A DNA stretch of 64,000 nt from Aquabacter sediminis (GCF_028863665.1 NZ_JARBFX010000002.1:124001-188000); one strand, 5' to 3'; counted from the first letter of the stretch, positions 26,275 through 36,061 are shown. Made by a program: numbers and translations. Notes: generated from the letters alone by a model not told the origin.

Positions 26275-27990
26275 TCAGAACAAGAAGTAGCGCTGCGCCA
26301 TCGGGAGAACCTCGGCCGGCTCGCAGACGAGCAGCTCGCCATCGGCGCGCACGTCATACGTTTCCGGGTCCACCTCGATGTGCGGCGTTGCGTCGTTCAG
26401 CACCATGCTCTTCTTGCTGATGCCCCCACGCACATTCTCCACGGATACCAGGGTCTTGCTTGTCTGGAGCTTGCCCGCCAGGCCATCCTCCACCGCCGCC
26501 TTGGAGACGAAGGTGAGCGAGGTGCCCGTGCGTGCGCGGCCGAAGGCGCCGAACTGGTAGCGATAATGCACCGGCTGGGGGGTGGGGATGGAGGCATTGG
26601 GGTCGCCCATCTGCGCCATGGCGATGGCGCCGCCCTTCAGCACCAAATCCGGCTTCACGCCGAAAAAGGCGGGGGTCCACAGCACGAGGTCGGCAAGCTT
26701 GCCCGCTTCCACCGAGCCGATGTGCTTGGACATGCCGTGGGCGATGGCGGGATTGATGGTGTATTTGGCGATGTAGCGGCGGGCGCGCAGATTGTCGTTG
26801 TTGCCCTCCCCCGGCAGCCCCCCGCGCTGGCGCTTCATCTTGTCCGCGGTCTGCCAAGTGCGGATGATGACCTCGCCCACCCGGCCCATGGCCTGGCTGT
26901 CCGAACTCATCATGGAGAGCGCGCCGAGATCGTGGAGGATGTCCTCCGCCGCGATGGTCTCCTTGCGGATGCGGCTTTCGGCGAAGGCGAGGTCCTCGGC
27001 GATGGAGGGGTCGAGGTGATGGCACACCATGAGCATGTCCAGATGCTCGTCGATGGTGTTGCGGGTGAAGGGGCGCGTGGGATTGGTGGACGAAGGCAGC
27101 ACATTGGCGAGCCCGGCCACCTTGATGATATCCGGCGCATGGCCCCCGCCCGCCCCTTCCGTGTGGAAGGCGTGGATGGTGCGGCCCTTGAAGGCGGCGA
27201 TGGTGTCTTCCACGAAGCCGCTCTCATTGAGCGTGTCGGTATGGATCATCACCTGGATGTCGAAGGCATCCGCCACCGACAGACAGCAATCTATGGCGGC
27301 GGGCGTCGTGCCCCAGTCCTCATGCAGCTTCAGCGCGCAGGCGCCCGCGCGGACCATTTCTTCAAGAGCTGCGGGCTTGGAGGCATTGCCCTTGCCGGCG
27401 AAGGCCAGGTTCATGGGGAAGGCATCGGCCGCCTCGATCATGCGGGCGATGTGCCAGGGACCGGGCGTGCAGGTGGTGGCGAAGGTGCCGGTGGCGGGCC
27501 CGGTGCCGCCGCCCAGCATGGTGGTGACGCCGGAGGCCAGCGCCTCCTCGATCTGCTGCGGGCAGATGAAATGAATGTGGCTGTCGAAGCCGCCGGCAGT
27601 GAGGATCTTGCCCTCGCCCGCAATCACCTCGGTGCCGGGGCCGATGATGATGTCCACGCCCGGCTGCACGTCGGGATTGCCGGCCTTGCCGAGCTTCACG
27701 ATGCGCCCGCCGGCAATGCCCACGTCGCACTTCACCACGCCCCAATGGTCCAGCACCACCGCATTGGTGATGACGGTGTCCACGGCGCCGTCCGCATTGG
27801 TCACCTGGCTCTGGCCCATGCCATCGCGGATCACCTTGCCGCCACCGAACTTCACCTCCTCGCCATAGGTGGTGAAGTCCTTCTCCACCTCGATGACGAG
27901 GGACGTGTCCGCGAGGCGGATCTTGTCCCCCACGGTGGGGCCGAACATGTGGGCATAGGCGGACCGGGGAAGGTGGGCGGGTGCGGACAT
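26275..27990 (-). CDS. ureC: urease alpha subunit
   Basis: A 571-residue catalytic subunit. It has the nickel-site His pair H138/H140 in DSHIHF, the lysine that becomes carbamylated (K221, in LKLHEDWG) and the mobile-flap MVCHHL. It hydrolyses urea to ammonia and carbamate in the cytosol. ATG 27990 with GAGGATC upstream gives the normal N-terminus. Unusually, the gene is separated from ureAB by a toxin-antitoxin pair whose toxin stops only 13 bases before this start. Confidence 0.97.
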   Translation of the reverse strand: MSAPAHLPRSAYAHMFGPTVGDKIRLADTSLVIEVEKDFTTYGEEVKFGGGKVIRDGMGQSQVTNADGAVDTVITNAVVLDHWGVVKCDVGIAGGRIVKLGKAGNPDVQPGVDIIIGPGTEVIAGEGKILTAGGFDSHIHFICPQQIEEALASGVTTMLGGGTGPATGTFATTCTPGPWHIARMIEAADAFPMNLAFAGKGNASKPAALEEMVRAGACALKLHEDWGTTPAAIDCCLSVADAFDIQVMIHTDTLNESGFVEDTIAAFKGRTIHAFHTEGAGGGHAPDIIKVAGLANVLPSSTNPTRPFTRNTIDEHLDMLMVCHHLDPSIAEDLAFAESRIRKETIAAEDILHDLGALSMMSSDSQAMGRVGEVIIRTWQTADKMKRQRGGLPGEGNNDNLRARRYIAKYTINPAIAHGMSKHIGSVEAGKLADLVLWTPAFFGVKPDLVLKGGAIAMAQMGDPNASIPTPQPVHYRYQFGAFGRARTGTSLTFVSKAAVEDGLAGKLQTSKTLVSVENVRGGISKKSMVLNDATPHIEVDPETYDVRADGELLVCEPAEVLPMAQRYFLF

Positions 27991-28003
27991 GGAACGATGA
28001 TCC

Positions 28004-28399
28004 TCAGGGGAGGAGTGAATAGTGGCCATGATCGGCCGCGTCGGTATCGAAGGTGAAGGTGGCGCGGCAGCCGGCCTCGGCATTGATCTCGGCAATAAGA
28101 TAGTCGGCGAAATCGCCGCGCCCGTGTTCGTAGGCTTTCAGCGCCCGGCGCGCCGCCAGCGAGAACGGCTCCTCGAACACCTCGGCATCCAGCACATCGG
28201 CCACGAAGTCCGCCACCTGCCGGCGGCTGCGCTTCATGCGCTTGGAGAGGGTCCAGGTGGCCTCGGCCAGAACGATGGGATTGATCATGGCCGGCTCGGG
28301 CGCCACCGCGCGCAGCAGTGCCACGCACTGCGCGTGCTGGCGCACGGGCTCGTCCTCGATAAACACCCGCAACAGGACGTTGGTATCGAGGCCGATCAT
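28004..28399 (-). CDS. vapC: PIN-domain toxin (VapC family)
   Basis: A 131-residue PIN-domain RNase. The acidic residues expected at the active site are present: D5 (GLDTNVLLR), E46 (LAEATWTL), D96/D99 ([10 protein letters not shown]) and D118 (FTFDTDA). VapC toxins cleave tRNA or rRNA when free of antitoxin. The start overlaps the antitoxin stop by 4 bases. It sits inside the urease operon in the same direction, 13 bases before ureC. Confidence 0.9.
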   Translation of the reverse strand: MIGLDTNVLLRVFIEDEPVRQHAQCVALLRAVAPEPAMINPIVLAEATWTLSKRMKRSRRQVADFVADVLDAEVFEEPFSLAARRALKAYEHGRGDFADYLIAEINAEAGCRATFTFDTDAADHGHYSLLP

Positions 28400-28686
28400 G
28401 TGCCGCGCCGCTTGTGGACGCGCTCTTCCTGCTCGTCCATGGCCTGATCCCGGGCCGCATCAATGTCCGGCTGGCCGAAATTCCGGTTCCGGCGTCCAAC
28501 CGCCTTGGTCAGCGATCCGGCGATATCATCCAGCGTCAGCCGGCGGCGGATGTGGGCCTGGCCGTCGTCATCCACCACCAGTTGCAGGGTGGCGCCGGTC
28601 TCGATGCCCGCCGCCTTGCGATAGGCGGCGGGCAGCGTCACCTGGCCCTTGCTCGTCACGGTGAGCTTGAAGTTCTGCACGGCCAC
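28396..28686 (-). CDS. vapB: AbrB/SpoVT-type antitoxin (VapB family)
   Basis: A 96-residue protein with an N-terminal swapped-hairpin DNA-binding domain (LTVTSKGQVTLPAAYRKAAGI, about 8-28) and a charged C-terminal part likely to wrap the toxin. It neutralises the PIN-domain product encoded next and probably autoregulates. It begins 48 bases after ureAB. The gap contains no obvious terminator, so the pair is probably co-transcribed with urease and may also have its own promoter. Confidence 0.88.
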   Translation of the reverse strand: MAVQNFKLTVTSKGQVTLPAAYRKAAGIETGATLQLVVDDDGQAHIRRRLTLDDIAGSLTKAVGRRNRNFGQPDIDAARDQAMDEQEERVHKRRGT

Positions 28687-28734
28687 ACCCTTACAGGTCT
28701 CTTATCGCCTTACATTAACACGGAGGTAAGGCGC

Positions 28735-29355
28735 TTACAGCTTGCCCATCACATCGCCCCGGAAGCCATAGACCTCGCGCTTGCCCGAAAGCGGCACGAG
28801 GGAGACCTCGCGGGTGGCGCCGGGCTCGAAGCGCACGGCGGTGCCGGCGGCGATGTCGAGGCGCATGCCGCGGGCCTTTTCGCGGTCGAAGGCGAGGGCG
28901 CCATTGGTCTCGTAGAAATGATAGTGGCTGCCCACCTGGATGGGCCGGTCGCCGGTATTGGCCACTGACACCACCACCCGCTCGGCACCGGCGTTGAAGA
29001 CGATCTGGCCGGGCATGGTGATGACCTCGCCGGGCACGTCGTCGGACGCCGCGCCCCGGATGGGGTGGTGCACGGTGACCAGCTTGGTGCCATCGGGGAA
29101 GGTGGCTTCCACCTGGATGTCGTGGATCATCTCGGCAATGCCCGGCATCACCTGGTCGGTGGTGAGCACATGGGCGCCCGCCTCCATCAGGTCGGCGACG
29201 GTCCGGCCGTCGCGCGCGCCTTCCACCACGAAGTCCGTGATGAGGGCGATGGCCTCCGGATGGTTGAGCTTCACCCCCCGCGCCAAGCGCTTGCGCGCCA
29301 CCTCGGCGGCCATGGCGATGAACAGCTTGTCCTTTTCGCGCGGCGTCAGCAGCAC
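28735..29355 (-). CDS. ureAB: fused urease gamma-beta subunit
   Basis: A 206-residue fusion. Residues 1-100 are the gamma subunit ([20 protein letters not shown] and the [11 protein letters not shown] stretch). Residues about 101-206 are the beta subunit ([27 protein letters not shown]). Most bacteria encode these separately; fusions are known in Helicobacter and some alphaproteobacteria. The likely start is GTG 29355 with AGGGAGAG upstream; the open frame beyond it overlaps ureD and is not protein-like. It assembles with UreC. Confidence 0.94.
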   Translation of the reverse strand: MLLTPREKDKLFIAMAAEVARKRLARGVKLNHPEAIALITDFVVEGARDGRTVADLMEAGAHVLTTDQVMPGIAEMIHDIQVEATFPDGTKLVTVHHPIRGAASDDVPGEVITMPGQIVFNAGAERVVVSVANTGDRPIQVGSHYHFYETNGALAFDREKARGMRLDIAAGTAVRFEPGATREVSLVPLSGKREVYGFRGDVMGKL

Positions 29356-29366
29356 GGCATCTCTCC

Positions 29367-30218
29367 CTAAAGACCCCAGACACGCGGCAGCGGACTGCCC
29401 GTGAACCCCATCAGAAACGACGTCGCATCCCGCCGCAACGTCTCGATGCTCGAAGCGATGAAACGCACCGCGAGCAGCCCGTTCCAGGCGCTGGCACCGC
29501 ATGCGCAGGCGCAGGCCTCAAGCAGGCTGCGCGCATCCTCCAGCCGCGCCTCCGCGTCGGGCGCCACGTAAAGACAGGTGCCGAGCGCCACGCCCCCCGC
29601 CGCCACCGCGGGTCGGGCAAGGAGATCGGCGATGGGGCCGGAGAGGCGCAGGGCATCCGCATAGATGAGCTTGCCGTCCCGGCGCACGCGCCAGCGGTCG
29701 GACAGATGGCCTTCCTTCACCTGCTCGCCGCGCGCGGCGCGGCCCAGCATCAAGCCCTCGAAGGACAGGAAGCGGGCATCCCCGGCCAGATCCACCTCAT
29801 AGGAACGGGCAAGGCGCGCCGTGTCGAACAGGATGGTCTCCTGCGGCAGCCACTGCAAAGTCGCGCCGGCTTCCGCCACCAGCCGCACGGAAATCTCCGA
29901 CACCGCCCCGTCGGAGCGATAGACCTTTTCCGCCGCCGGCGTCGCCACGGTGACACGGGCGCCCGCCTTGGCGGCGATGGAAATATGGAAGATGTCGCCG
30001 CAGGCGACCCCGCCAGCGGTGTTCACCAGCACGGCCTCAAGGCCCCCGCCCTCCACGCGCGGCAAGCGGGCGCGCAGCGCGCCGCTCTCGGCCAGCGCGG
30101 ACAGATGCGTTCCGGCGGCGGAGGATTCCGCCACCAGGTCCACCCGACCGATGCTGCGCTGCCTGTGGGAGGGGGCGCGCTCAGATGGCCATGAGACGGC
30201 GGACATCATCTCCATCAA
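29367..30218 (-). CDS. ureD: urease accessory protein UreD
   Basis: A 283-residue UreD/UreH. It has the [10 protein letters not shown] core, PAAEKVYRS and [12 protein letters not shown], all characteristic. It scaffolds UreF and UreG on apo-urease during nickel insertion. The proposed start overlaps the end of urtE by 38 bases, so translation is coupled to the urea transporter genes. It lies 11 bases before ureAB. Confidence 0.93.
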   Translation of the reverse strand: MMEMMSAVSWPSERAPSHRQRSIGRVDLVAESSAAGTHLSALAESGALRARLPRVEGGGLEAVLVNTAGGVACGDIFHISIAAKAGARVTVATPAAEKVYRSDGAVSEISVRLVAEAGATLQWLPQETILFDTARLARSYEVDLAGDARFLSFEGLMLGRAARGEQVKEGHLSDRWRVRRDGKLIYADALRLSGPIADLLARPAVAAGGVALGTCLYVAPDAEARLEDARSLLEACACACGASAWNGLLAVRFIASSIETLRRDATSFLMGFTGSPLPRVWGL

Positions 30219-30876
30219 GCCCGCTCCGGTCCCCGCTCACCACCACTTCGCCGCGCTCCATGAGGATGAAGCGATCAGCGAGATCACGCGCGAACTCAAA
30301 ATACTGCTCCACGAGCACGATGGCCATGTCCCCCTTGTCGCGCAGGTAGGAAATGGCGCGGCCGATATCCTTGATGATGGAGGGCTGGATGCCTTCGGTG
30401 GGCTCGTCCAGCACCAGCAAAGAGGGCCGGGTCACCAGCGCCCGGCCGATGGCCAATTGCTGCTGTTGTCCACCGGAAAGATCGCCGCCCCGCCGGCCCA
30501 GCATGGATTTGAGCACCGGGAATAACTCGAAAATCTCGTCCGGCACGTTGCGGTCGCGCCGGGCGAGGCGGGCATAGCCCGTCTCCAGGTTTTCCTTCAC
30601 GGTCAGCAGCGGGAACACCTCGCGCCCCTGGGGCACGAAGCCGATGCCCAGCGCCGCGCGATCCGGAGTGGGCAAGCGGGTGATGTCCTGCCCATTGAAG
30701 GTGACGGACCCGCCCGCCACCGGCCGCTGGCCCATGATGGCGCGCAGCAGCGAGGTCTTGCCCACGCCGTTGCGGCCGAGCACGCAGGTCACCTGCCCCT
30801 TCTGGGCTTCGAGGTTCACTTTGCGCAGGGTGTGGGCGGCGCCGTAATAGAGATCGAGGTTCTCGACCTTCAGCAT
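30181..30876 (-). CDS. urtE: urea ABC transporter ATP-binding protein UrtE
   Basis: A 231-residue ATPase of the branched-chain amino acid (LivF-like) class. It has Walker A GRNGVGKTS, ABC signature LSGGQQQQ, Walker B LLVLDEP and the EGIQP segment typical of UrtE/LivF. With UrtD it powers urea import. It precedes ureD directly and overlaps it. Confidence 0.95.
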   Translation of the reverse strand: MLKVENLDLYYGAAHTLRKVNLEAQKGQVTCVLGRNGVGKTSLLRAIMGQRPVAGGSVTFNGQDITRLPTPDRAALGIGFVPQGREVFPLLTVKENLETGYARLARRDRNVPDEIFELFPVLKSMLGRRGGDLSGGQQQQLAIGRALVTRPSLLVLDEPTEGIQPSIIKDIGRAISYLRDKGDMAIVLVEQYFEFARDLADRFILMERGEVVVSGDRSGLDGDDVRRLMAI

Positions 30877-30946
30877 GCGAAAACCTCCAAGGCGGGGATG
30901 GCGCCCACAGGCGCGCGGGATGTGAAGGACAAGGTGCCGGCCACCC

Positions 30947-31717
30947 TCACCTCCCCAGATAAACTTCGATGACGCGCTCGTTGGCGCTCACCTGATCGAG
31001 CGAGCCTTCCGCGAGCACCGAGCCTTCGTGCAGCACCGTGACCTTCACGCCGAGGTCGCGCACGAACACCATGTCATGCTCCACCACCACCACGGAGCGC
31101 GTCCGGGCGATGTCGCGCAGCAGGTCGGCCGTGTCGGCGGTTTCCTGGTCGGTCATGCCGGCGGCGGGCTCGTCCACCAGGAGAAGACGCGGCTCCTGGG
31201 CCAGCAGCATGCCGATCTCCAGCCATTGCTTCTGGCCGTGGCTCAATTCGGAGGCGCTGCGCTTGCGGTGGTCCTTCAGGCGGATGCGTTCCAGAAGCTC
31301 GTCGATGCGCTCGCGCTCATGGGCGGTGCGGCGCCAATAGATGTTGGAGAAGGCGCGCCGGTCGCTTTTCACCGCCAGGAGCAGATTGTCCTCCACCGTG
31401 TGCATGTCGAACACGGTGGGGGTCTGGAACTTGCGGCCGATGCCCAATTGGGCGATGGCAGCCTCGTCCAGCTGGGTCAAATCGTGGGTGCCGGCAAACA
31501 CCGCCTCGCCCTTGGTGGGGCGGGTCTTGCCGGTGATGACATCCATCATGGTGGTCTTGCCGGCGCCGTTGGGGCCGATAATGGCCCGCATCTCCGCTTC
31601 CTCGATGGTCAGCGAGAGGGCGTTGAGCGCACGGAAGCCGTCGAACACGACCGAGACGTTGTCGAGATAAAGCAGCGCCGGAGTGAGTTCGTTGGTGAGG
31701 GGCTGGGAGGCTTCCAT
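30947..31717 (-). CDS. urtD: urea ABC transporter ATP-binding protein UrtD
   Basis: A 256-residue LivG-like ATPase. It has Walker A GPNGAGKTT, GRKFQTPTVF, signature LSHGQKQ (typical of UrtD) and Walker B LLLVDEPAAGMT. ATG 31717 is preceded by GAGTGAGG. The frame is open upstream through urtC but without protein-like sequence. It pairs with UrtE to energise urea uptake. Confidence 0.95.
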   Translation of the reverse strand: MEASQPLTNELTPALLYLDNVSVVFDGFRALNALSLTIEEAEMRAIIGPNGAGKTTMMDVITGKTRPTKGEAVFAGTHDLTQLDEAAIAQLGIGRKFQTPTVFDMHTVEDNLLLAVKSDRRAFSNIYWRRTAHERERIDELLERIRLKDHRKRSASELSHGQKQWLEIGMLLAQEPRLLLVDEPAAGMTDQETADTADLLRDIARTRSVVVVEHDMVFVRDLGVKVTVLHEGSVLAEGSLDQVSANERVIEVYLGR

Positions 31718-31722
31718 GATCC

Positions 31723-32841
31723 TCACTCCGCGGGCTTGGCGGCGACGGCGCCGGGGGTGGGCTTGCGGCGGCGGGCGGAGAGGCTGGCCCATAGGCCGAG
31801 CACGCCCTTGGGCAGGAACAAGGTCACCAGCACGAACAGGGCGCCGAGCGCGAACAGCCAGGCTTCCGGCAGGAGGCCGGTGAACCAGGTCTTGCCCGCA
31901 TTGACGATGAGCGCGCCGAGCGCCGCCCCCACCAGCGTGCCGCGACCGCCCACCGCCACCCAGATCACCGTCTCGATGGAATTGGCGGGCGCGAACTCGC
32001 CGGGATTGATGATGCCCACCTGCGGCACATAGAGCGCGCCGGCCAGGCCCGCCAGCATGGCCGAGATGGTCCAGCACAGGAGCTTGTAGTTCTCCACCCG
32101 GTAGCCGAGGAAGCGCGTGCGGCTCTCCGCATCGCGCACCGCCACCAGCACCTTGCCATATTTGGAGGTCACCAGCGCCCGGCACAGCACATAGCCCCCC
32201 GCCAGCGCCAGCGCCGACATGGCAAAGAGGGTGGCGCGGGTGCCGTCCGCCGAGATGGAGAAGCCCAGAATGTCCTTGAAGTCGGTGAGGCCGTTATTGC
32301 CGCCGAACCCCATGTCGTTGCGGAAGAAGGCCAGCATGAGGGCGAAGGTCATAGCCTGGGTGATGATGGACAGGTAGACGCCCGTCACCCGCGAGCGGAA
32401 GGCGAACCAGCCGAACAGGAAGGCCAGCGCGCCCGGCGCCAGGAACACCATGAGCAGGGCGAAGGGGAAGAAGTCGAACCCGTACCAGAACCAGGGCAGG
32501 CTCTTATAGTTCAGGAACACCATGAAATCCGGCAGCACCGGATTGCCATAGACGCCCCGGGCGCCGATCTGGCGCATGAGATACATGCCCATGGCGTAGC
32601 CGCCGAGCGCGAAGAAGGCGCCGTGGCCGAGCGAGAGCACGCCGCAATAGCCCCACACCAGGTCCACCGCCACGGCAAGCAGCGCGTAGCAGACATATTT
32701 GCCGAGCAGCGGGACCAGATAGTCGGAGACGTGAAGGGGCGAGCCCTCCGGCACCATGAGGTTGGCGGCCGGCACAAGCACCGCCGCCCCCAGCACGATG
32801 GCGAGGAAGAACCAGCCTTTGCGATCGATCATGCCGGTCAT
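31723..32841 (-). CDS. urtC: urea ABC transporter permease UrtC
   Basis: A 372-residue LivM-type permease with about ten helices. The segment VDLVWGYCGVLSLGHGAFFALGG is characteristic (positions about 60-82), and VGGRGTLVGA lies near the C-terminal end. The start overlaps the urtB stop by 4 bases. With UrtB it forms the membrane channel for urea. Confidence 0.95.
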   Translation of the reverse strand: MTGMIDRKGWFFLAIVLGAAVLVPAANLMVPEGSPLHVSDYLVPLLGKYVCYALLAVAVDLVWGYCGVLSLGHGAFFALGGYAMGMYLMRQIGARGVYGNPVLPDFMVFLNYKSLPWFWYGFDFFPFALLMVFLAPGALAFLFGWFAFRSRVTGVYLSIITQAMTFALMLAFFRNDMGFGGNNGLTDFKDILGFSISADGTRATLFAMSALALAGGYVLCRALVTSKYGKVLVAVRDAESRTRFLGYRVENYKLLCWTISAMLAGLAGALYVPQVGIINPGEFAPANSIETVIWVAVGGRGTLVGAALGALIVNAGKTWFTGLLPEAWLFALGALFVLVTLFLPKGVLGLWASLSARRRKPTPGAVAAKPAE

Positions 32842-34499
32842 GCTTCCACCGCCCGGCCCTTGAGCGCGAACAGGCCGCGCGGGCGCTTCTGAATGAAGAG
32901 GATGATGAGGACGAGAATGACGATCTTGCCGAGCACCGCGCCGGCAAAGGGCTCCAGCAGCTTGTTGGCGACGCCAAGCCCGAAGGCGGCCACCAGCGTG
33001 CCCCAGAGGTTCCCCACGCCGCCGAACACCACCACCATGAAGCTGTCGATGATGTAGCCCTGGCCAAGGTTCGGGCTGACATTGTCGATCTGCGAGAGGG
33101 CGACACCGGCAATGCCGGCAATGCCCGAGCCCAGCCCGAAGGTGAGCGCGTCGATGCGGCCGGTGCGGATGCCCATGGCGCCGGCCATGCGCCGGTTCTG
33201 GGTCACGGCGCGCACATAGAGCCCGAGCATGGTGCGCTTGAGCACCATGAGCAGCGCGAAGAAGACCAGCAGCGAGAAGACGATGATCCAGAGCCGGTTA
33301 TAGGTGATGGCCATCTGCCCGATATCGAACGAGCCGGACATCCAGGAGGGCGCGCCCACCTCCTTGTTGGTGGGGCCGAAGATGGAGCGCACCGCCTGCT
33401 GGAGGATGAGCGAGATGCCCCAGGTGGCCAGCAGGGTTTCCAGCGGCCGGCCATAAAGGAAGCGGATGACCGTGCGCTCGATCAGGATGCCCACCAGCGC
33501 GGTGAACAGGAAGGCCAGCGGCAAGGCGATGGCCAGCGACCAGCCGAACAGCCAGGGCGCCGAGGTGCGGATGAATTCCTGCACCACGAAAGTGGTGTAG
33601 GCGCCCAGCATCACCATCTCGCCATGGGCCATGTTGATGACGCCCATGACGCCGAAGGTGATGGCAAGGCCGATGGCGGCCAAGAGCAGCACCGAGCCCA
33701 GCGAGAGGCCGTACCACACATTCTGCGCCACGCCCCAGATGGCGAGCGAGCGGTTGATGGCATTCACGCCGTCCGCCGCAGCCGCCTTCACGGAGGCGGG
33801 GCTGTCTGCCGGAAGGCTGGAGAGCAGCGCGAGGGCGTCCTGGTCGCCGCGGGCGGCGATGACACGGGCGGCGGAGGCGCGCTCGTGTTCGCTCACATCG
33901 GGCTTGGTGATGAGGATGGCGGCGCGGGCCTGGGCGAGCACCGCCTTCACATCGCCATTGCTCTCCTTCGCCAGGGCCGCGTCCAGGGTCGGCAAGGTGG
34001 CGGGATCGCGGGACTTGAAGACGGCGGATGCGGCGGCGAGCCGCTTGGCCGGATCGGGGCTCAGCAAGGCAAGCGCGCCGGCGGCGGCATCCACGCCGCG
34101 GCGGACGCGGTTGTTGAGGCGCACCACCTTGAGGCCGGCGGGCGGAGCGGCCACGACCGCGCCGGTGGCGGCATCGGTGACCGCACCTTGCGGGGTGCGC
34201 AGATAGACCGCCTTGGTGGCGGGATCGAACAGCAGGCGCCCGTCACGGATGCCGTCCACGATGGCGGCGGCCTGGGCATTGGTGGAGATCGCCAGCAGGC
34301 CGAGGGCGGCCTCGGTGTCCGAATAGCTGTCTGTGCCCAGCTTGGCGAGGGCCGGCGCCAGATCGGCGGACGCGGCAGTGGGGGGAGCAGCGGATTGGGC
34401 CATGGCGGACGGCGCGGCCAGCCCGAGAAGAAGCGAAACGGCCAGCGCCAGCCCGGCAAGGAGAAGTGGGGCGGCGCGCCTCAGTTTGAGATGGGTCAT
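32838..34499 (-). CDS. urtB: urea ABC transporter permease UrtB
   Basis: A 553-residue LivH-type permease in the long UrtB form. After an N-terminal signal-like helix comes a periplasmic alanine-rich region of about 240 residues. About eight helices then begin near YGLSLGSVLLLAAIGLAITFG and include GVINMAHGEMVMLGAY. ATG 34499 was chosen over an in-frame ATG 18 bases upstream because it starts the signal-like segment; both are possible. Confidence 0.94.
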   Translation of the reverse strand: MTHLKLRRAAPLLLAGLALAVSLLLGLAAPSAMAQSAAPPTAASADLAPALAKLGTDSYSDTEAALGLLAISTNAQAAAIVDGIRDGRLLFDPATKAVYLRTPQGAVTDAATGAVVAAPPAGLKVVRLNNRVRRGVDAAAGALALLSPDPAKRLAAASAVFKSRDPATLPTLDAALAKESNGDVKAVLAQARAAILITKPDVSEHERASAARVIAARGDQDALALLSSLPADSPASVKAAAADGVNAINRSLAIWGVAQNVWYGLSLGSVLLLAAIGLAITFGVMGVINMAHGEMVMLGAYTTFVVQEFIRTSAPWLFGWSLAIALPLAFLFTALVGILIERTVIRFLYGRPLETLLATWGISLILQQAVRSIFGPTNKEVGAPSWMSGSFDIGQMAITYNRLWIIVFSLLVFFALLMVLKRTMLGLYVRAVTQNRRMAGAMGIRTGRIDALTFGLGSGIAGIAGVALSQIDNVSPNLGQGYIIDSFMVVVFGGVGNLWGTLVAAFGLGVANKLLEPFAGAVLGKIVILVLIILFIQKRPRGLFALKGRAVEA

Positions 34500-34595
34500 G
34501 TCAGTCCGCAAGTCCACCGCTGCGAGGGGGCGGCCGCGCGGGCGCGGCCGGATGAGCGGGTGCGGCCACCGGGCCGCGCTGCGGCCTTCGGGCGG

Positions 34596-34618
34596 GCGGG
34601 TGGAACGGGTCCACCCGC
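34596..34618 (-). terminator. hairpin in the urtA-urtB gap (attenuator or RNA-stabilising stem)
   Basis: A perfect 9-base stem (GCGGGTGGA with TCCACCCGC) and a 5-base loop in the 165-base gap between urtA and urtB, without a T run. Such stems after binding-protein genes often lower read-through or protect the 3' end, so that more binding protein than permease is made. Confidence 0.5.
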
Positions 34619-34664
34619 ATCAGGCGTCAGCGGGCACCCGGCGTGCCGGGCACCCGCGCGCGCC

Positions 34665-35996
34665 TCACTTGGTGGCGCTGCCGAGGCAGACCTTCTTCAC
34701 GCTGTCATAGTTGCCGCAGTTCAGCTGAACCCAGTCGGCCACCAGATCCTTGGAGCCTTCCAGCTGCTTGGACCAGGCTTCGCCGGGGATCAGGTTCTCG
34801 GTCTTCCACACCACGTTGAACTGGCCGTTGTCCTCGATCTCGCCGATGAAGACGGGCTTGGTGATGTGGTGGTTCGGCAGCATCTCGGACACGCCGCCGG
34901 TCAGGTTCGGCTGCTTGGTGCCGGGGAGCGCGGCGATGACCTTGTCCGGATCGACCGTGCCGGCCTTGGTGACGGCCTGAACCCACATGTTGAAGCCGAT
35001 ATAGTGGGCTTCCATGGGATCGTTGGTGACGGCCTTCGGGTTCTTCATGAAGGTCTGCCACTGCTTGATGAAGGCGTCGTTCTCGGGGGTCTTGATGGAC
35101 ATGAAGTAGTTCCACGCGGCCAGGTGGCCGACGAGGGGCTTGGTATCCATGCCGGCGAGCTCTTCCTCGCCCACCGAGAAGGCCACGACCGGAATGTCGG
35201 TGGCCTTGATGCCCTGGTTCGCCAGCTCCTTGTAGAAGGGCACGTTGGCGTCACCATTGATGGTGGAGACCACGGCGGTCTTCTTGCCCTGCGAGCCGAA
35301 CTTCTTGATGTCGGAGACGATGGTCTGCCAGTCGGACTGACCGAACGGGGTGTAGTTGATCATGATGTCCTCGGACTTCACGCCCTTGGACTTCAGATAG
35401 GCTTCCAGGATCTTGTTGGTGGTGCGGGGATAGACATAGTCGGTGCCCGCGAGCACCCAGCGCTCCACCTTCTCTTCCTTGGCGAGATAGTCCACCGCCG
35501 GGATGGCCTGCTGGTTCGGCGCGGCGCCCGTATAGAAGACGTTCCGCTCGCTCTCCTCGCCCTCATACTGGACGGGGTAGAAGAGAATGGAATTGAGTTC
35601 CTTGAACACCGGCAGCACCGACTTGCGGCTCACCGAGGTCCAGCAGCCGAACACCACGGACACCTTGTCCTTGGTGATGAGCTCGCGGGCCTTCTCGGCG
35701 AACAGCGGCCAGTTGGAAGCGGGGTCCACGACGACGGCCTCGAGCTTCTTGCCCAGCACGCCGCCCTTCTTGTTCTGCTCCTCGATGAGCATGAGCATGA
35801 CGTTCTTCAGCGTGGTCTCGCTGATGGCCATGGTGCCCGAGAGGGAGTGCAGAATACCGACCTTGATGGTTTCCTGTGCGGACGCGGTCCCGATCATTCC
35901 CGCGATCGCCGTGGCCGCCACGAGGCTTCCGAGCCCGAGGCTCTTGGCAGCACCTGCCGCCGCTCCCTTGGCTACCCGTCCCAGCATACCGAGCAT
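34665..35996 (-). CDS. urtA: urea ABC transporter substrate-binding protein UrtA
   Basis: A 443-residue periplasmic binding protein with a Sec signal peptide ending around ATASAQ-type residues (TASAQ, near 40). The mature part opens with TIKVGILHSLSGTMAISE and contains WVLAGTDYVYPRTTNK and the NYFMSIKTPEN region, all UrtA-specific. It captures urea for the UrtBCDE importer. The ATG has GGAGAGAG upstream. It is the first gene of the operon and lies about 50 bases downstream of a sigma-54 promoter. Confidence 0.96.
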   Translation of the reverse strand: MLGMLGRVAKGAAAGAAKSLGLGSLVAATAIAGMIGTASAQETIKVGILHSLSGTMAISETTLKNVMLMLIEEQNKKGGVLGKKLEAVVVDPASNWPLFAEKARELITKDKVSVVFGCWTSVSRKSVLPVFKELNSILFYPVQYEGEESERNVFYTGAAPNQQAIPAVDYLAKEEKVERWVLAGTDYVYPRTTNKILEAYLKSKGVKSEDIMINYTPFGQSDWQTIVSDIKKFGSQGKKTAVVSTINGDANVPFYKELANQGIKATDIPVVAFSVGEEELAGMDTKPLVGHLAAWNYFMSIKTPENDAFIKQWQTFMKNPKAVTNDPMEAHYIGFNMWVQAVTKAGTVDPDKVIAALPGTKQPNLTGGVSEMLPNHHITKPVFIGEIEDNGQFNVVWKTENLIPGEAWSKQLEGSKDLVADWVQLNCGNYDSVKKVCLGSATK

Positions 35997-36045
35997 GCGC
36001 TCTCTCCGTGTTCGTCGGCTGGCGCACAGCCAGCGCGAGGTACAC

Positions 36046-36061
36046 AGCAAGCCCCATGCCA
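36046..36061 (-). promoter_or_regulatory. sigma-54 (RpoN) promoter of the urt-ure operon
   Basis: On the minus strand the sequence is TGGCATGGGGCTTGCT, an essentially full match to the -24/-12 consensus TGGCAY-G-N4-TTGCW with correct spacing. It lies about 50 bases before the urtA ATG. A 6-base-stem hairpin (GCTGGC/GCCAGC, 36018-36034) lies in the expected leader. Upstream at 36108-36127, TGCGCC-N6-GGTGGGCA is a loose NtrC-like dyad. This fits nitrogen-limitation control of urea use. Confidence 0.8.

Noticed and set aside
26194-28056. 620-codon + strand frame across ureC
   Set aside because: Antisense shadow of ureC, which is full length with all active-site residues.
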